Shown piece by piece: positions 7,091-15,559 of a stretch of DNA of 25,917 bases (positions are counted from its first letter, which is position 1; every line of letters begins with the position of its first letter). The translations under genes were made by a program, and so were the position numbers. The notes beneath the pieces were generated by a model that saw only the letters and a list, made by a program, of their open reading frames with translations, was not told where the DNA came from and did not search any database. This DNA comes from Betaproteobacteria bacterium (lineage in GTDB: Bacteria > Pseudomonadota > Gammaproteobacteria > Burkholderiales > SG8-39): contig JAAOZY010000031.1 in assembly GCA_012274205.1 (NCBI GenBank), forward strand, positions 1-25,917, in the 5' to 3' direction.

Positions 7091-8272
7091 CTATTCGGTC
7101 TGCTCGTCGATCACGACTTTGAATTCGCTGAAGGAGCCGGTTTTTTCAAAATCCGCAGCCGCCTCGGGCTTCTTCTGCCCGGCCGCAGCCGCAGTAGCCG
7201 CGCCCCCGTCACCCTCGGATTGGTTCATCAGCCACATCAGGTTGGTGGCGGAATCGGCGTTGCCCAGCGCTTCCTCCTTGCTGATCAGGCCGTCCTTATA
7301 CATCTTGAACAGCGCCTGCTCGAAGGTCTGCGAGCCGGGCGTCATGCTCTTTTCCATCGCATCCTTGATTTCGCTGATTTCGCCCTTGTCGATCAGCTCG
7401 GCGGTGTAACGCGTGTTGAGCAGGACCTCCACCGCGGCCGAACGCCCGCCTTTCAGGTTCTTGATCAGCCGCTGCGAAATCACCGATTTGAGCGTCGCAG
7501 CCAGGTCCTGCAGCAGGGCGGGGCGGTTTTCCAGCGGATAGAAGCTGATGATGCGGTTCATCGCGTGGTAGCTGTTGTTGGCATGCAGCGTTGCCAGGCA
7601 CAAATGGCCGGATTGGGCGTAGGCGATCGCCGCTGCCATGGTGTCCTTGTCGCGAATTTCGCCGATCAGGATGCAGTCCGGCGCCTGGCGCAGCGCGTTT
7701 TTCAGCGCAACCCTGAAATCCAGGGTGTCGGTGCCGACTTCGCGCTGGTTGACGATGCATTTCCTATTGGTGAAGATGAATTCCACCGGATCTTCCAGCG
7801 TCAGGATATGGCCGGATTTGGTGGCATTGCGCAGATCGAGCATGGCCGCAAGCGTGGTCGATTTGCCCGAGCCGGTCGCGCCCACCATCAATATCAAGCC
7901 GCGCTTCTCCATGATCCCGTCCTTTAGCACCTGCGGCACGCGCAGGGTGTCGATATTCGGCACCTCGCCGGGGATGTAGCGCACCACTACCGCAGGCGTG
8001 GTTTTCTGGCGAAAAGCGCTGATGCGAAAGCTGCCGATTCCGGGCATGGGAAAGGCGGTGTTCAGCTCGAGCGTGTCCTCGAACTCTTTTTTCTGCCTGT
8101 CGTTGAGCACTTCGTACAGCAGGTTGGTGATGCTGCTCGCATCCATCAGCTGCTGGTTGATTGGCATCGCTGTGCCGCTGATCTTGATGTTGATGGGCGA
8201 GCCGACCGACAGGAAGATGTCGGACGCCTTTTTCTCCGCCATCAACTGGAACAGGCGTTTCATCGCAGACAT
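7091..8272 (-). CDS. pilU: Type IV pilus retraction ATPase, PilT/PilU family
   Basis: The 393-residue protein is a hexameric motor ATPase at the inner-membrane base of type IV pili; PilU assists PilT in pilus retraction and twitching motility. Walker A is GATGSGKST (131-139), the Asp box is LEDPVEF (159-165), Walker B is ILIGEIRD (201-208) and the His box is GHLCLATLHANN (222-233). The block IVNQREVGTDT and the C-terminal DSATNLMWLMNQ region fit PilU better than PilT. The last 45 residues are an alanine/glycine/glutamate-rich tail. The ATG at 8272 follows AAAGGGAG at good spacing. No other pilus gene lies in the window. Confidence 0.9.
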   Translation of the reverse strand: MSAMKRLFQLMAEKKASDIFLSVGSPINIKISGTAMPINQQLMDASSITNLLYEVLNDRQKKEFEDTLELNTAFPMPGIGSFRISAFRQKTTPAVVVRYIPGEVPNIDTLRVPQVLKDGIMEKRGLILMVGATGSGKSTTLAAMLDLRNATKSGHILTLEDPVEFIFTNRKCIVNQREVGTDTLDFRVALKNALRQAPDCILIGEIRDKDTMAAAIAYAQSGHLCLATLHANNSYHAMNRIISFYPLENRPALLQDLAATLKSVISQRLIKNLKGGRSAAVEVLLNTRYTAELIDKGEISEIKDAMEKSMTPGSQTFEQALFKMYKDGLISKEEALGNADSATNLMWLMNQSEGDGGAATAAAAGQKKPEAAADFEKTGSFSEFKVVIDEQTE

Positions 8273-8289
8273 GGTTGTTCTCCCTTTAA

Positions 8290-8314
8290 CTGCGCGCGCC
8301 AGGGCACCGCGCAG
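8290..8314 (-). other. Stem-loop in the pilU leader
   Basis: CTGCGCG and CGCGCAG form a 7-bp inverted repeat with an 11-base loop, 18 bases before the pilU start in the queF-pilU gap. No T-run follows. It may act as a weak attenuator or be incidental. Confidence 0.25.
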
Positions 8315-8357
8315 TACAGGCTGTATTTTCCATCAGCGGCAGCCAGATTGCCAGCCG

Positions 8358-8777
8358 CTACGCGTTGGTACTCGACGACGGCGTGAAAGTCTGAAGATCC
8401 ACCGCAGGCTTGGGACTCCAGCCCTTCTTGCGATGCTCGGCCACCACCGTGGTGAAGATTCCGCCGCGCACATGGAATTTCGCGGTCAAGCGCATGAAGC
8501 GCGGGCGCGTCGCGCCGGCGAGGTCGTCGAGGATGCGATTGGTGACCGCTTCATGGAACGCGCCCTGATCGCGGTAGGACCAGACATACAGCTTGAGGCT
8601 TTTGAGTTCCAGGCACTTGCGCTCCGGTATGTAGTCCAGCACCAGCCGCGCAAAATCTGGCTGGCCGGTCAGCGGGCACAGGCAGGTAAATTCCGGAATC
8701 TCCATGTGGATCAGGTAGTCGCGCGCAGGGCTCGGATTGTCGAAGGTGCTCGGCTTGCAGCCGGGTTTGGTGCTCAT
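8358..8777 (-). CDS. queF: NADPH-dependent 7-cyano-7-deazaguanine reductase (preQ0 reductase)
   Basis: The 139-residue protein reduces the nitrile of preQ0 to the amine preQ1 in queuosine biosynthesis. It is the short, unimodular QueF type with the tunnelling fold. The thioimide-forming cysteine is C34 in CLCPLTGQPDF, with the catalytic aspartate D41 close behind, and the QueF motif is ELKSLKLY (57-64). The substrate-binding glutamate is in FHEAVTN. I use ATG 8777; a TTG at 8795 would add six residues without similarity. A TATAAT -10 box sits 31 bases upstream. No other queuosine genes are in the window. Confidence 0.93.
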   Translation of the reverse strand: MSTKPGCKPSTFDNPSPARDYLIHMEIPEFTCLCPLTGQPDFARLVLDYIPERKCLELKSLKLYVWSYRDQGAFHEAVTNRILDDLAGATRPRFMRLTAKFHVRGGIFTTVVAEHRKKGWSPKPAVDLQTFTPSSSTNA

Positions 8778-8807
8778 GCGAGGCTCGGAAATCAAAGTTA
8801 AGATGGT

Positions 8808-8836
8808 ATTATATCGGCTGCCTATAACTCCGAATA
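8808..8836 (-). promoter_or_regulatory. Candidate queF promoter
   Basis: On the minus strand a perfect TATAAT lies at 8813-8808. The -35 region is weak (TTCGGA at 8834-8829, 15-base spacer, or TTTATT at 8838-8833, 19-base spacer). The predicted start near 8801 leaves a leader of about 24 bases. Confidence 0.5.
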
Positions 8837-8839
8837 AAT

Positions 8840-8854
8840 CCGGTTGAAAACCGG
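8840..8854. promoter_or_regulatory. Dyad in the queF-smc divergent promoter region
   Basis: CCGGTT and AACCGG form a 6-bp inverted repeat with a 3-base centre, followed on the plus strand by TTTT. No plus-strand gene lies upstream to terminate, so an operator-like site or an smc leader hairpin is more likely. Its centre is about 46 bases upstream of the predicted queF start. Confidence 0.3.
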
Positions 8855-8875
8855 TTTTCTGAATAGAACAATCCA

Positions 8876-9508
8876 GTGCGCCTAACTCAACTCAAGCTGG
8901 TCGGATTCAAATCCTTCGTCGATCCGACCACCATCGCCGTTCCCGGGCAGCTCGTCGGCATCGTCGGTCCGAACGGCTGCGGCAAATCCAATGTGATCGA
9001 CGCAGTGCGCTGGGTGCTGGGCGAGTCGCGCGCCTCCGCCCTGCGCGGCGATTCGATGCAGGACGTCATATTCAACGGCTCGGCACTGCGCAAACCGGTG
9101 GCGCGCGCGAGCGTCGAGCTGACCTTCGACAACAGCCTGGGCAAGGCGGCCGGCCAATGGTCGCAGTACGCCGAAATCGCGGTGAAGCGCGTGCTGACGC
9201 GCGAGGGCGAATCACTCTATTACATCAACAACAGCCATGTGCGCCGGCGCGACATCCAGGACATATTCATGGGCACCGGCCTGGGGCCGCGCGCGTATGC
9301 GATCATCGAACAGGGGATGATCGCGCGCATCATCGAGGCCAAGCCCGAAGACCTGCGCGTATTCCTGGAGGAGGCCGCAGGCATTTCCAAATACAAGGAG
9401 CGCCGCCGCGAAACCGAGCACCGGCTGCACGACACACGCGAGAACCTGGCGCGGGTAGCGGACATTCGCGAAGAACTGGCGGTCCAGATCGAAAAACTGG
9501 ACCAGTAG
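8876..9508 (+). CDS. SMC N-terminal fragment (to the internal TAG)
   Basis: If the TAG terminates, the product is 210 residues: the N-terminal half of the ATPase head with Walker A plus the start of the first coiled coil. It lacks the C-terminal half-head with signature and Walker B, so it could not hydrolyse ATP or close the ring on its own. The GTG start has no convincing ribosome binding site, but its MRLTQLKLVGFKSF N-terminus is the family standard. Confidence 0.7.
   Translation: MRLTQLKLVGFKSFVDPTTIAVPGQLVGIVGPNGCGKSNVIDAVRWVLGESRASALRGDSMQDVIFNGSALRKPVARASVELTFDNSLGKAAGQWSQYAEIAVKRVLTREGESLYYINNSHVRRRDIQDIFMGTGLGPRAYAIIEQGMIARIIEAKPEDLRVFLEEAAGISKYKERRRETEHRLHDTRENLARVADIREELAVQIEKLDQ
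9506..9508 (+). other. In-frame amber codon within smc
   Basis: The stop TAG lies between CAG and GCG in the unbroken smc frame. TAG is the true terminator of the decarboxylase, FAA hydrolase and galU genes here, so general reassignment of TAG to an amino acid is unlikely. No suppressor tRNA is in the window. Confidence 0.9.
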
Positions 9509-9514
9509 GCGCAG

Positions 9515-12391
9515 GTGGCGCTGCAGTACAAGGAGTTGCAGGGCGACATGCAGCACAAGCAGCAGCTGCTGTGGCTGCTGCGCAAGATCGAAGCCGACAA
9601 CGAGGCGCAGCGCCACGCGCGCGACGTCGAGCGCTCGGCAAACGAGCTGGAAGCGGAAACCGCACGCCTGCGTGAAATCGAAAAACGCCTGGAGCTGGTG
9701 CGCAGCGAGCATTACGCGGCTGGCGACGTGCTCAGCAGCGCGCAGGGCGAACTCTATGCTGCGAATACCGAGGTGCAGCGCCTGGAAACGGAAATCCGCT
9801 ACATCAGCGAAAGCCGTGTCCGGCTGGAAAACCAGATCGCGCAACTTAGCGCGCAAACCGGGCATTGGCAGCAGCAGGCGAGCGAGCTGAGCGCTGCACT
9901 GGCGATGTGGCAGGAGCGCCGGGGAGGCGCCGGACAGCGGCTGCAGCAGGCACAGGCGCAGGTGGCGGCGGAATCGACCAGGTTGCCCGAGGCCGATCAG
10001 GCGTTTCACGCGGCGCAATCAGGGCTTGCGGCCGAGCGCGCCGCCCTGGCCCAGACCGAGCAGGCGCTGAAGATCGAGCAGACGCATATCGACCATTCAG
10101 ACCGGACCCTGCAGGGCCTGGTACTGCGGCAGGAGCGCCTGCTCGCGGAACACGAAGGCCTGGCCAGACCGGATGCGGCCGAAATCGACGAGCAGCAGCG
10201 CCGCATAGCGGAGCTTGCCGGAGAACTTGCGCGCAAGGACGCGCAGCTGGCGGCGCAGCTCGAACAGCTGCCGGATCTGGAAAGCGCGCGCCGTGCGGCG
10301 CAGGAGAAGCTGGACGCACAGTTGCGCGAGCAGGCGGGTCTCGAATCGCGCCTGGCAACCCTGAAGCAAGTGCAGGATCAGGTCGAAAGCAATGCGCAGA
10401 TCCACGAATGGCTGATCAAGCACCGGCTGCAGGCGCTGCCGCGCCTGTGGCAGCGGGTGCGGGTCGAGGCAGGATGGGAGACGGCGATCGAGGCGGTGCT
10501 GCGCGAGAAACTGCACGCGCTGGAAGTAGGGCAGCCGGAGTCGCTGCAACGCCTGCTGGAAGACGTGCCGCCGGCGAAATTGAGCGCGTTTGCGGCGGCG
10601 GCGCCGATGCAGGACGCGGCGCTGGAAGGCATGCGGCCGCTGGCCTCGCTGCTGCAGATCCAGGACGAAGCCGTGCGCGTGGTGATGCACGACTGGCTGC
10701 ACGGGGTCTATGCGGTTGAAAGCACACCCGGCCTCGAACAACGGCAGGCATTGCCGCCGGGAACGATCCTGGTAAACCGCGAAGGGCACCAGTTCTCGCG
10801 CTGCGCCGTCAGCTTCCACGCGCCTGATCCAGCGGACACCGGCATACTCGCGCGCCAGCGCGAAATCGAGGATCTGAGCGCGCAGCTGGGTCAGCGCGAA
10901 GACGCATTGCGCCAGGCCCGTACCGAACAGCACGTGGTCGAAGCGGCGCTCGGGGGTCACAACCAGCGCCTGGCCAGCATGCGGCAGGAAGCGGCGCTGC
11001 TGAAGCAGCAGGTGCACGAGCAGCAGATGGAAAGCCTCAGGCTGTCGCAGGGCATGGAGCGATTCCAGGAACGCAGCCGGCAGATTCAGCAGGAATTGGA
11101 CGAGATTTCGCGCCAGCAGGAAGCAGAAGGCGCCAGGCGGACGACGGCCGAGGCCAGCCTGGCCGATCATCGGCAAGTCATGGACGCGGTTGCAGTTCAG
11201 GTTCAGGCCGCGGAGCAGGCCCACAAGCTGGCCGAGGAGGCGCTGAATGCACAGAGAGAAGCGCTGCAGCGCGCCGAGCACGAAGCCCAGCAATCGGTAT
11301 TTTATGAAAAAGAATGCTCTTCTAAAATCAATGAAATACAAACTTCTATTCATGTAATACTGGAGCAATCTGAAGGGGCGGCGCGGCAGCTGGAGCAGCT
11401 CCGAACAGAGCTGGCAGGGCAGCAGGACGAGGATTTGCGGCAGCAGCTGCAAGTCCGGTTGGAGCAGAGGGTCCAGCGCGAACAGGCGCTGGCCGCCGCG
11501 CGCACACGCCAGGAAGAACTGAGCCTGGGGCTGCGCAGCATCGAAGAGGAGCGCCTGGCCTGCGAGCAGAAGCTGGAGCCGCTGCGAAACCGCATCAACG
11601 AACTGCGCCTGAAGGAACAGGCGGCGCGGCTCAACCGGGATCAGTTTGCCGGTCAGCTGACCGAGGCCGGGGCCGACGAAGAGGCGCTTGTCGCTGCCCT
11701 GGAAAAAGGCATGCGGCCCAACGCGCTGCAGACCGAAATCAACCGCCTGGCGCAGGCCATCAGCGACCTGGGTGCAGTCAACATGGCTGCGCTGGAGGAA
11801 CTGCAGGCCAGCCGCGAGCGCAAGAGCTTCCTCGATGCGCAGGCGGCCGACCTCGGCATGGCGCTGGAAACGCTGGAGGCCGCGATCCGCCGCATCGATC
11901 GCGAAACACGCGAAATGTTGCAGCAGACCTTCGATACCGTGAACGGGCATTTCGGGCAGATGTTCCCCAGCTTGTTTGGTGGCGGCGAGGCGCGCCTGCT
12001 CATGACCGGCGACGAAATCCTGGATGCAGGCGTGCAGGTCATCGCCCAGCCGCCGGGGAAGAAGACCTCCACCATCCACCTGCTGTCGGGGGGCGAAAAA
12101 GCGCTCACCGCGCTGGCGCTGGTGTTTTCCATGTTCCAGCTGAATCCGGCGCCGTTCTGCCTACTCGACGAGGTCGATGCGCCGCTGGACGATCCCAATA
12201 CCGAGCGCTTCTGCGATCTGGTGAAGCGCATGTCGGCCGACACCCAGTTCCTCTACATCAGCCACAACAAGATCACCATGGAAATGGCGGCCCAGCTGGT
12301 GGGCGTGACGATGCAGGAATCCGGGGTGTCGCGCGTGGTTGCCGTCGACATCGAGGAAGCATTGCGGATGAAGGAGGAGCTGGCGGCGTGA
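9515..12391 (+). CDS. SMC C-terminal fragment (after the internal TAG)
   Basis: The remaining 958 codons stay open from the third codon after the TAG. They encode the rest of the first coiled coil, hinge, second coiled coil and C-terminal half-head. A GTG at 9515, six bases after the stop, is the first possible restart, but no ribosome binding site precedes it. If reinitiation occurred, the two halves could in principle meet as a split SMC; this is speculation. Confidence 0.65.
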   Translation: MALQYKELQGDMQHKQQLLWLLRKIEADNEAQRHARDVERSANELEAETARLREIEKRLELVRSEHYAAGDVLSSAQGELYAANTEVQRLETEIRYISESRVRLENQIAQLSAQTGHWQQQASELSAALAMWQERRGGAGQRLQQAQAQVAAESTRLPEADQAFHAAQSGLAAERAALAQTEQALKIEQTHIDHSDRTLQGLVLRQERLLAEHEGLARPDAAEIDEQQRRIAELAGELARKDAQLAAQLEQLPDLESARRAAQEKLDAQLREQAGLESRLATLKQVQDQVESNAQIHEWLIKHRLQALPRLWQRVRVEAGWETAIEAVLREKLHALEVGQPESLQRLLEDVPPAKLSAFAAAAPMQDAALEGMRPLASLLQIQDEAVRVVMHDWLHGVYAVESTPGLEQRQALPPGTILVNREGHQFSRCAVSFHAPDPADTGILARQREIEDLSAQLGQREDALRQARTEQHVVEAALGGHNQRLASMRQEAALLKQQVHEQQMESLRLSQGMERFQERSRQIQQELDEISRQQEAEGARRTTAEASLADHRQVMDAVAVQVQAAEQAHKLAEEALNAQREALQRAEHEAQQSVFYEKECSSKINEIQTSIHVILEQSEGAARQLEQLRTELAGQQDEDLRQQLQVRLEQRVQREQALAAARTRQEELSLGLRSIEEERLACEQKLEPLRNRINELRLKEQAARLNRDQFAGQLTEAGADEEALVAALEKGMRPNALQTEINRLAQAISDLGAVNMAALEELQASRERKSFLDAQAADLGMALETLEAAIRRIDRETREMLQQTFDTVNGHFGQMFPSLFGGGEARLLMTGDEILDAGVQVIAQPPGKKTSTIHLLSGGEKALTALALVFSMFQLNPAPFCLLDEVDAPLDDPNTERFCDLVKRMSADTQFLYISHNKITMEMAAQLVGVTMQESGVSRVVAVDIEEALRMKEELAA
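11297..11359 (+). other. AT-rich, rare-codon patch inside smc
   Basis: These 21 codons contain 14 G or C in 63 bases, and 19 of 21 end in A or T, while flanking smc codons end mostly in G or C. The encoded residues (YEKECSSKINEIQ and on) still look like SMC coiled coil, so it is a synonymous-level anomaly, not an obvious insertion. Confidence 0.85.
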
Positions 12392-12419
12392 TCCACACTC
12401 TACTCAGGTGGCGGCGCAT

Positions 12420-13466
12420 ATGAGTGAACTGCAGCTCGGCCTGTTGGGTATAGGCGCCCTGGTGGTGATCGGGGTGCTGGCCTACAACAAGCTGCAGGAA
12501 GCGCGGCTCAAACGCCAGTCGGAGGAGGCCTTCGGTTCCCCCCACGACGATGTGCTGCTGGGCGGGAAGGCTGCAGCCCCGGGACCGCGCGCCTCGCGCG
12601 AACGCATTGAACCCACGCTGTCGGGGATGCCGGGCGAATCCGCCGCACCCGCGGCGATGTCCGATTCGGGCATCGACTTTGTCGCAACGCTTGAAGCACA
12701 GAAAGCGGTCGGCGGCGACGCCGTCTCCGCAGCGATCGTCGACGGCCCTGCCGGACCGGGCAAGGCGGTCAGCTGGGACGGCTATAACCCGCAGACGTCC
12801 GGCTGGGAACCGCTGGCCGCGGCTGGCGCGTACCAAAGGCTGCGCGCGGCGATGCAGCTTGCCGACCGCAAGGGAGCGGCGAACGAGCAGGACTTGTCGG
12901 ATTTCAGCGCCATGGCGCAGTCAGTGGCTGGCGCCATCGGCGCAGAATGTACTTTGGCCGAGCGCGCGGCTGCACTGGCGCGGGCGCAGCAGCTGGATAC
13001 CCTTTGCGCCGAGGTCGACGTGCAGATCGGACTCAACCTGGTTGCGCGCAGCGGCAGCTTCCAGGGCACCAAGATCCGCGCTTTCGCCGAAGCGAACGGG
13101 TTTTCGCTCGAGCGCGACGGCAGATTCTGTTGCCGTGACGAGGCCGGGCTGGAACTCTATGCCCTGTCCAACAGCGAGGCGCCGGCATTCTCCGCGGAGG
13201 GCATGAAGACGATCGCGACCCGGGGCCTCACCCTCTTATTCGACGTTGCCAGGGCGCCCGGCAGCCTTGCCACCTTCGACCGCTTTGTCCGCTTTGCGCG
13301 CGCCATGGCCGAAACGCTGTCGGCCGGGATCGTCGACGACAATCGCCGGCCGCTGGACGATGCCGCGCTGGGCAGGATACGCAGCCAGCTGCAGGTCCTC
13401 TATGCGAGCATGGAGCAACAGGGGATACCGGCGGGCAGTCCGCTGGCGCTGCGCCTGTTCTCCTGA
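12420..13466 (+). CDS. zipA: Cell division protein ZipA
   Basis: The 348-residue protein anchors FtsZ filaments to the inner membrane during septation. Residues 4-24 are a hydrophobic N-terminal membrane anchor, followed by a positively charged LKRQ segment, then an alanine/proline/glycine-rich linker. Residues about 200-348 form the C-terminal FtsZ-binding domain, containing SFQGTKIRAFAEANGF and LLFDVARAPG. ATG 12420 is preferred over GTG 12408 because AGGTGG precedes it at good spacing and the product begins directly with the anchor. It starts 28 bases after smc, and its stop shares a base with the ligA start (TGATG), so expression is coupled. Confidence 0.9.
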   Translation: MSELQLGLLGIGALVVIGVLAYNKLQEARLKRQSEEAFGSPHDDVLLGGKAAAPGPRASRERIEPTLSGMPGESAAPAAMSDSGIDFVATLEAQKAVGGDAVSAAIVDGPAGPGKAVSWDGYNPQTSGWEPLAAAGAYQRLRAAMQLADRKGAANEQDLSDFSAMAQSVAGAIGAECTLAERAAALARAQQLDTLCAEVDVQIGLNLVARSGSFQGTKIRAFAEANGFSLERDGRFCCRDEAGLELYALSNSEAPAFSAEGMKTIATRGLTLLFDVARAPGSLATFDRFVRFARAMAETLSAGIVDDNRRPLDDAALGRIRSQLQVLYASMEQQGIPAGSPLALRLFS

Positions 13467-15487
13467 TGGCCGCAGCCAAAGCCCCACTGGCGCGGGTGCA
13501 GGCGCTGCGCGCGGAGCTGGAGCGCCATAACTACCTGTACTACGTGCTCGATCAGCCGCTGGCAAGCGATGCCGAGTACGACCGGCTGTTGCGTGAACTG
13601 CAGCAGCTCGAGAGCGATCATCCGGAACTGGCCAGCCCCGATTCGCCGACGCAGCGCGTCGGCGCGACGCCACTGCCGCAGTTCGAACCGTTCGCCCACC
13701 GTACCCCCATGCTTTCGCTCAGCAACGCTTTTTCCGAGGAGGAGGTGAGCGCGTTCGACCGGCGCGTGCGCGAGGGTGTGGAACTCGATACGATCGAATA
13801 CCTGGCCGAGCCCAAGTTCGACGGCCTCGCGATCAGCCTCGTCTACGAGCAGGGGCGATTCACCCGGGGCGCCACGCGCGGCGACGGCTATACCGGCGAG
13901 GATGTAACGCCCAACCTGCGCACGGTGAAGAGCATCCCGCTGCGCCTGCGGGGCAAGGCTCCGCCGCAATTGCTGGAGGTCCGCGGCGAAGTGCTGATGT
14001 ACCGGCGCGATTTCGATGCGTTGAACGCGCGCCAGCGCGCCAACGAAGAAAAGGAATTCGTCAATCCGCGCAATGCCGCTGCGGGCAGCCTGCGCCAGCT
14101 CGATTCACGCATTACTGCATCCAGGGCGCTGCGATTCTACGTCTACGCCGCCGGCGCCATCGAAGGCGCCGCTGCGCCAGCCACGCACAGTGCGCTGGAG
14201 GACTGGCTACAGCAACTGGGCCTGCCGGTCTGCCCGGAGCGCAAGGTGGTGCGCGGCCTGCAGGGCCTGCTGGACTATTACCGGCAGCTGGGCGAGCGCC
14301 GCGCCGCGCTCGCCTACCAGATCGACGGCGTGGTCTACAAAGTCAACAGCGTGGCGGCGCAGCAGCGCCTGGGATTCGTTGCGCGCGCACCGCGCTTCGC
14401 CATCGCGCACAAGTTTCCGGCCGAAGAGGCGAACACCGAGGTCCTCGCGATCGAGGTGCAGGTGGGGCGCACCGGCGCGCTCACCCCGGTGGCGCGCCTG
14501 GCGCCGGTGTTTGTCGGCGGCGTAACCGTCACCAACGCGACGCTGCACAACGAAGACGAACTGCGGCGCAAGGATGTGCGCATCGGCGACACCGTGGTGG
14601 TGCGCCGTGCGGGGGATGTCATCCCGGAAGTGGTGACCGTGCTCAAGGACCTGCGCCCCCGGAACGCCGCCGAATTCAGCATGCCTGCGACCTGCCCGGT
14701 ATGCGGCTCCGCCGTGCTCAGGCTGCCGGACGAGGCAGTGGCGCGCTGCTCCGGCGGCTTGATCTGCCCGGCGCAGCGCAAGCAGGCGCTGTTGCATTTC
14801 GCTTCGCGCCGCGCGATGGATATCGAAGGCCTGGGGGAAAAACTGGTCGACCAGCTGGTCGACAACGATATCGTCAAGACTGCGGCGGACCTGTATCGCA
14901 TGGGCTTCGTGGCGCTGGCGGGCCTTGAGCGCATGGCGCAAAAATCGGCGCAAAATGTGCTCGACGCGATCGAACGCTCCAAGAGCACCACGCTGGCGCG
15001 ATTCATCTACGCCCTGGGGATACGCAACGTCGGGGAGGCGACGGCGAAGGAATTGGCGCGCTACTTCGGCAGTCTGGATCGCCTGATGCAGGCTGACGCA
15101 GAAATGCTGCAGCTGGTGCCCGACATCGGTCCGGTGGTTGCGCTTTCGATCGCGCAATTCTGTGCCGAAGCGCACAATCGGGAGGTGATCGAGCAGATGC
15201 GCGCCTGCGGCGTGCATTGGCAGGAGGGGCCGCCCGGCGCGGCGGCAAACGCAGCGCGTCTGGCGGGAAAGGTGTTCGTGCTGACCGGGACGCTGCCGGG
15301 CATGAGCCGCGAGCAGGCAAAGGAACTGATCGAAGCGCAGGGCGGCAAAGTCGCCGGATCGGTGTCCGGCAAGACCGATTACGTGGTGGCAGGCGCGGAG
15401 GCCGGAAGCAAGCTCGCCAAGGCGGAGCAGCTGGGCGTCACCGTGCTGGATGAGGCCGGATTGCTGCAATTGCTTGAAGGTTTGTAA
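13466..15487 (+). CDS. ligA: NAD-dependent DNA ligase
   Basis: The 673-residue enzyme seals nicks in DNA during replication and repair, using NAD to form an AMP-lysine intermediate. The adenylated lysine is K117 in the KxDG motif (EPKFDG). The N-terminal Ia domain (HNYLYYVLD, DAEYDRL) that binds NMN is present. Next come the OB-fold, a four-cysteine zinc finger beginning at C410 (CPVCG ... CSGGLICP), helix-hairpin-helix repeats, and a C-terminal BRCT domain at about 601-673. The length is normal and no motif is missing. It follows zipA with a one-base overlap, an arrangement common in betaproteobacteria. Confidence 0.96.
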   Translation: MAAAKAPLARVQALRAELERHNYLYYVLDQPLASDAEYDRLLRELQQLESDHPELASPDSPTQRVGATPLPQFEPFAHRTPMLSLSNAFSEEEVSAFDRRVREGVELDTIEYLAEPKFDGLAISLVYEQGRFTRGATRGDGYTGEDVTPNLRTVKSIPLRLRGKAPPQLLEVRGEVLMYRRDFDALNARQRANEEKEFVNPRNAAAGSLRQLDSRITASRALRFYVYAAGAIEGAAAPATHSALEDWLQQLGLPVCPERKVVRGLQGLLDYYRQLGERRAALAYQIDGVVYKVNSVAAQQRLGFVARAPRFAIAHKFPAEEANTEVLAIEVQVGRTGALTPVARLAPVFVGGVTVTNATLHNEDELRRKDVRIGDTVVVRRAGDVIPEVVTVLKDLRPRNAAEFSMPATCPVCGSAVLRLPDEAVARCSGGLICPAQRKQALLHFASRRAMDIEGLGEKLVDQLVDNDIVKTAADLYRMGFVALAGLERMAQKSAQNVLDAIERSKSTTLARFIYALGIRNVGEATAKELARYFGSLDRLMQADAEMLQLVPDIGPVVALSIAQFCAEAHNREVIEQMRACGVHWQEGPPGAAANAARLAGKVFVLTGTLPGMSREQAKELIEAQGGKVAGSVSGKTDYVVAGAEAGSKLAKAEQLGVTVLDEAGLLQLLEGL

Positions 15488-15512
15488 CAAGACGAGGGGA
15501 TACTCCCCTCGT
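15484..15512 (+). other. Hairpin at the ligA stop, with first copy of a 9-bp repeat
   Basis: GTAACAAGA (15484-15492) contains the ligA stop codon and is repeated at 15531-15539. It is followed by a perfect 9-bp stem, 15492-15500 with 15504-15512, around the loop TAC. There is no T-run, so it is not a standard terminator. Confidence 0.7.
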
Positions 15513-15528
15513 GCTCCCCAAGACAGGC

Positions 15529-15559
15529 CCGTAACAAGATAGCTCTTGTTACGGTTTTT
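15529..15559 (+). terminator. Intrinsic terminator or attenuator just before galU
   Basis: CCGTAACAAGA (15529-15539) and TCTTGTTACGG (15544-15554) form a perfect 11-bp stem with loop TAGC, followed by five T. The T-run ends 11 bases before the galU ATG and abuts its ribosome binding site (GAGGA, 15560-15564). No promoter can fit between, so galU transcripts must cross it. Confidence 0.8.

Larger units (their letters stand above)
8876..12391 (+). pseudogene. smc: Chromosome segregation ATPase SMC, interrupted by one in-frame TAG
   Basis: The frame from GTG 8876 to TGA 12391 spans 1172 codons, the usual length of bacterial SMC, which with ScpA and ScpB forms the condensin that compacts and segregates chromosomes. 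Walker A is GPNGCGKSN (31-39). Two long coiled coils flank a hinge at about 520-660. The ABC signature LLSGGEKAL (about 1069-1077) and Walker B FCLLDEVDAP (about 1094-1103) are intact. Codon 211 is TAG where homologues have a coding residue, read here as LDQ-stop-AQVALQYKEL; one C-to-T change from CAG would produce it. There is no other stop or frameshift. Decay is therefore very recent, or the base is a sequencing error, or the stop is read through. zipA and ligA follow closely, so polarity on them is possible. Confidence 0.88.

Noticed and set aside
9506..9508. TAG as pyrrolysine or another recoded amino acid in smc
   Set aside because: Three other genes in the window end in TAG at the expected family length, and no programmed read-through context or suppressor tRNA is visible.
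10097..12079. 660-codon open frame antisense to smc
   Set aside because: Its composition is a mirror of Gln/Ala/Leu-rich coiled-coil codons; no motif or start signal is present.
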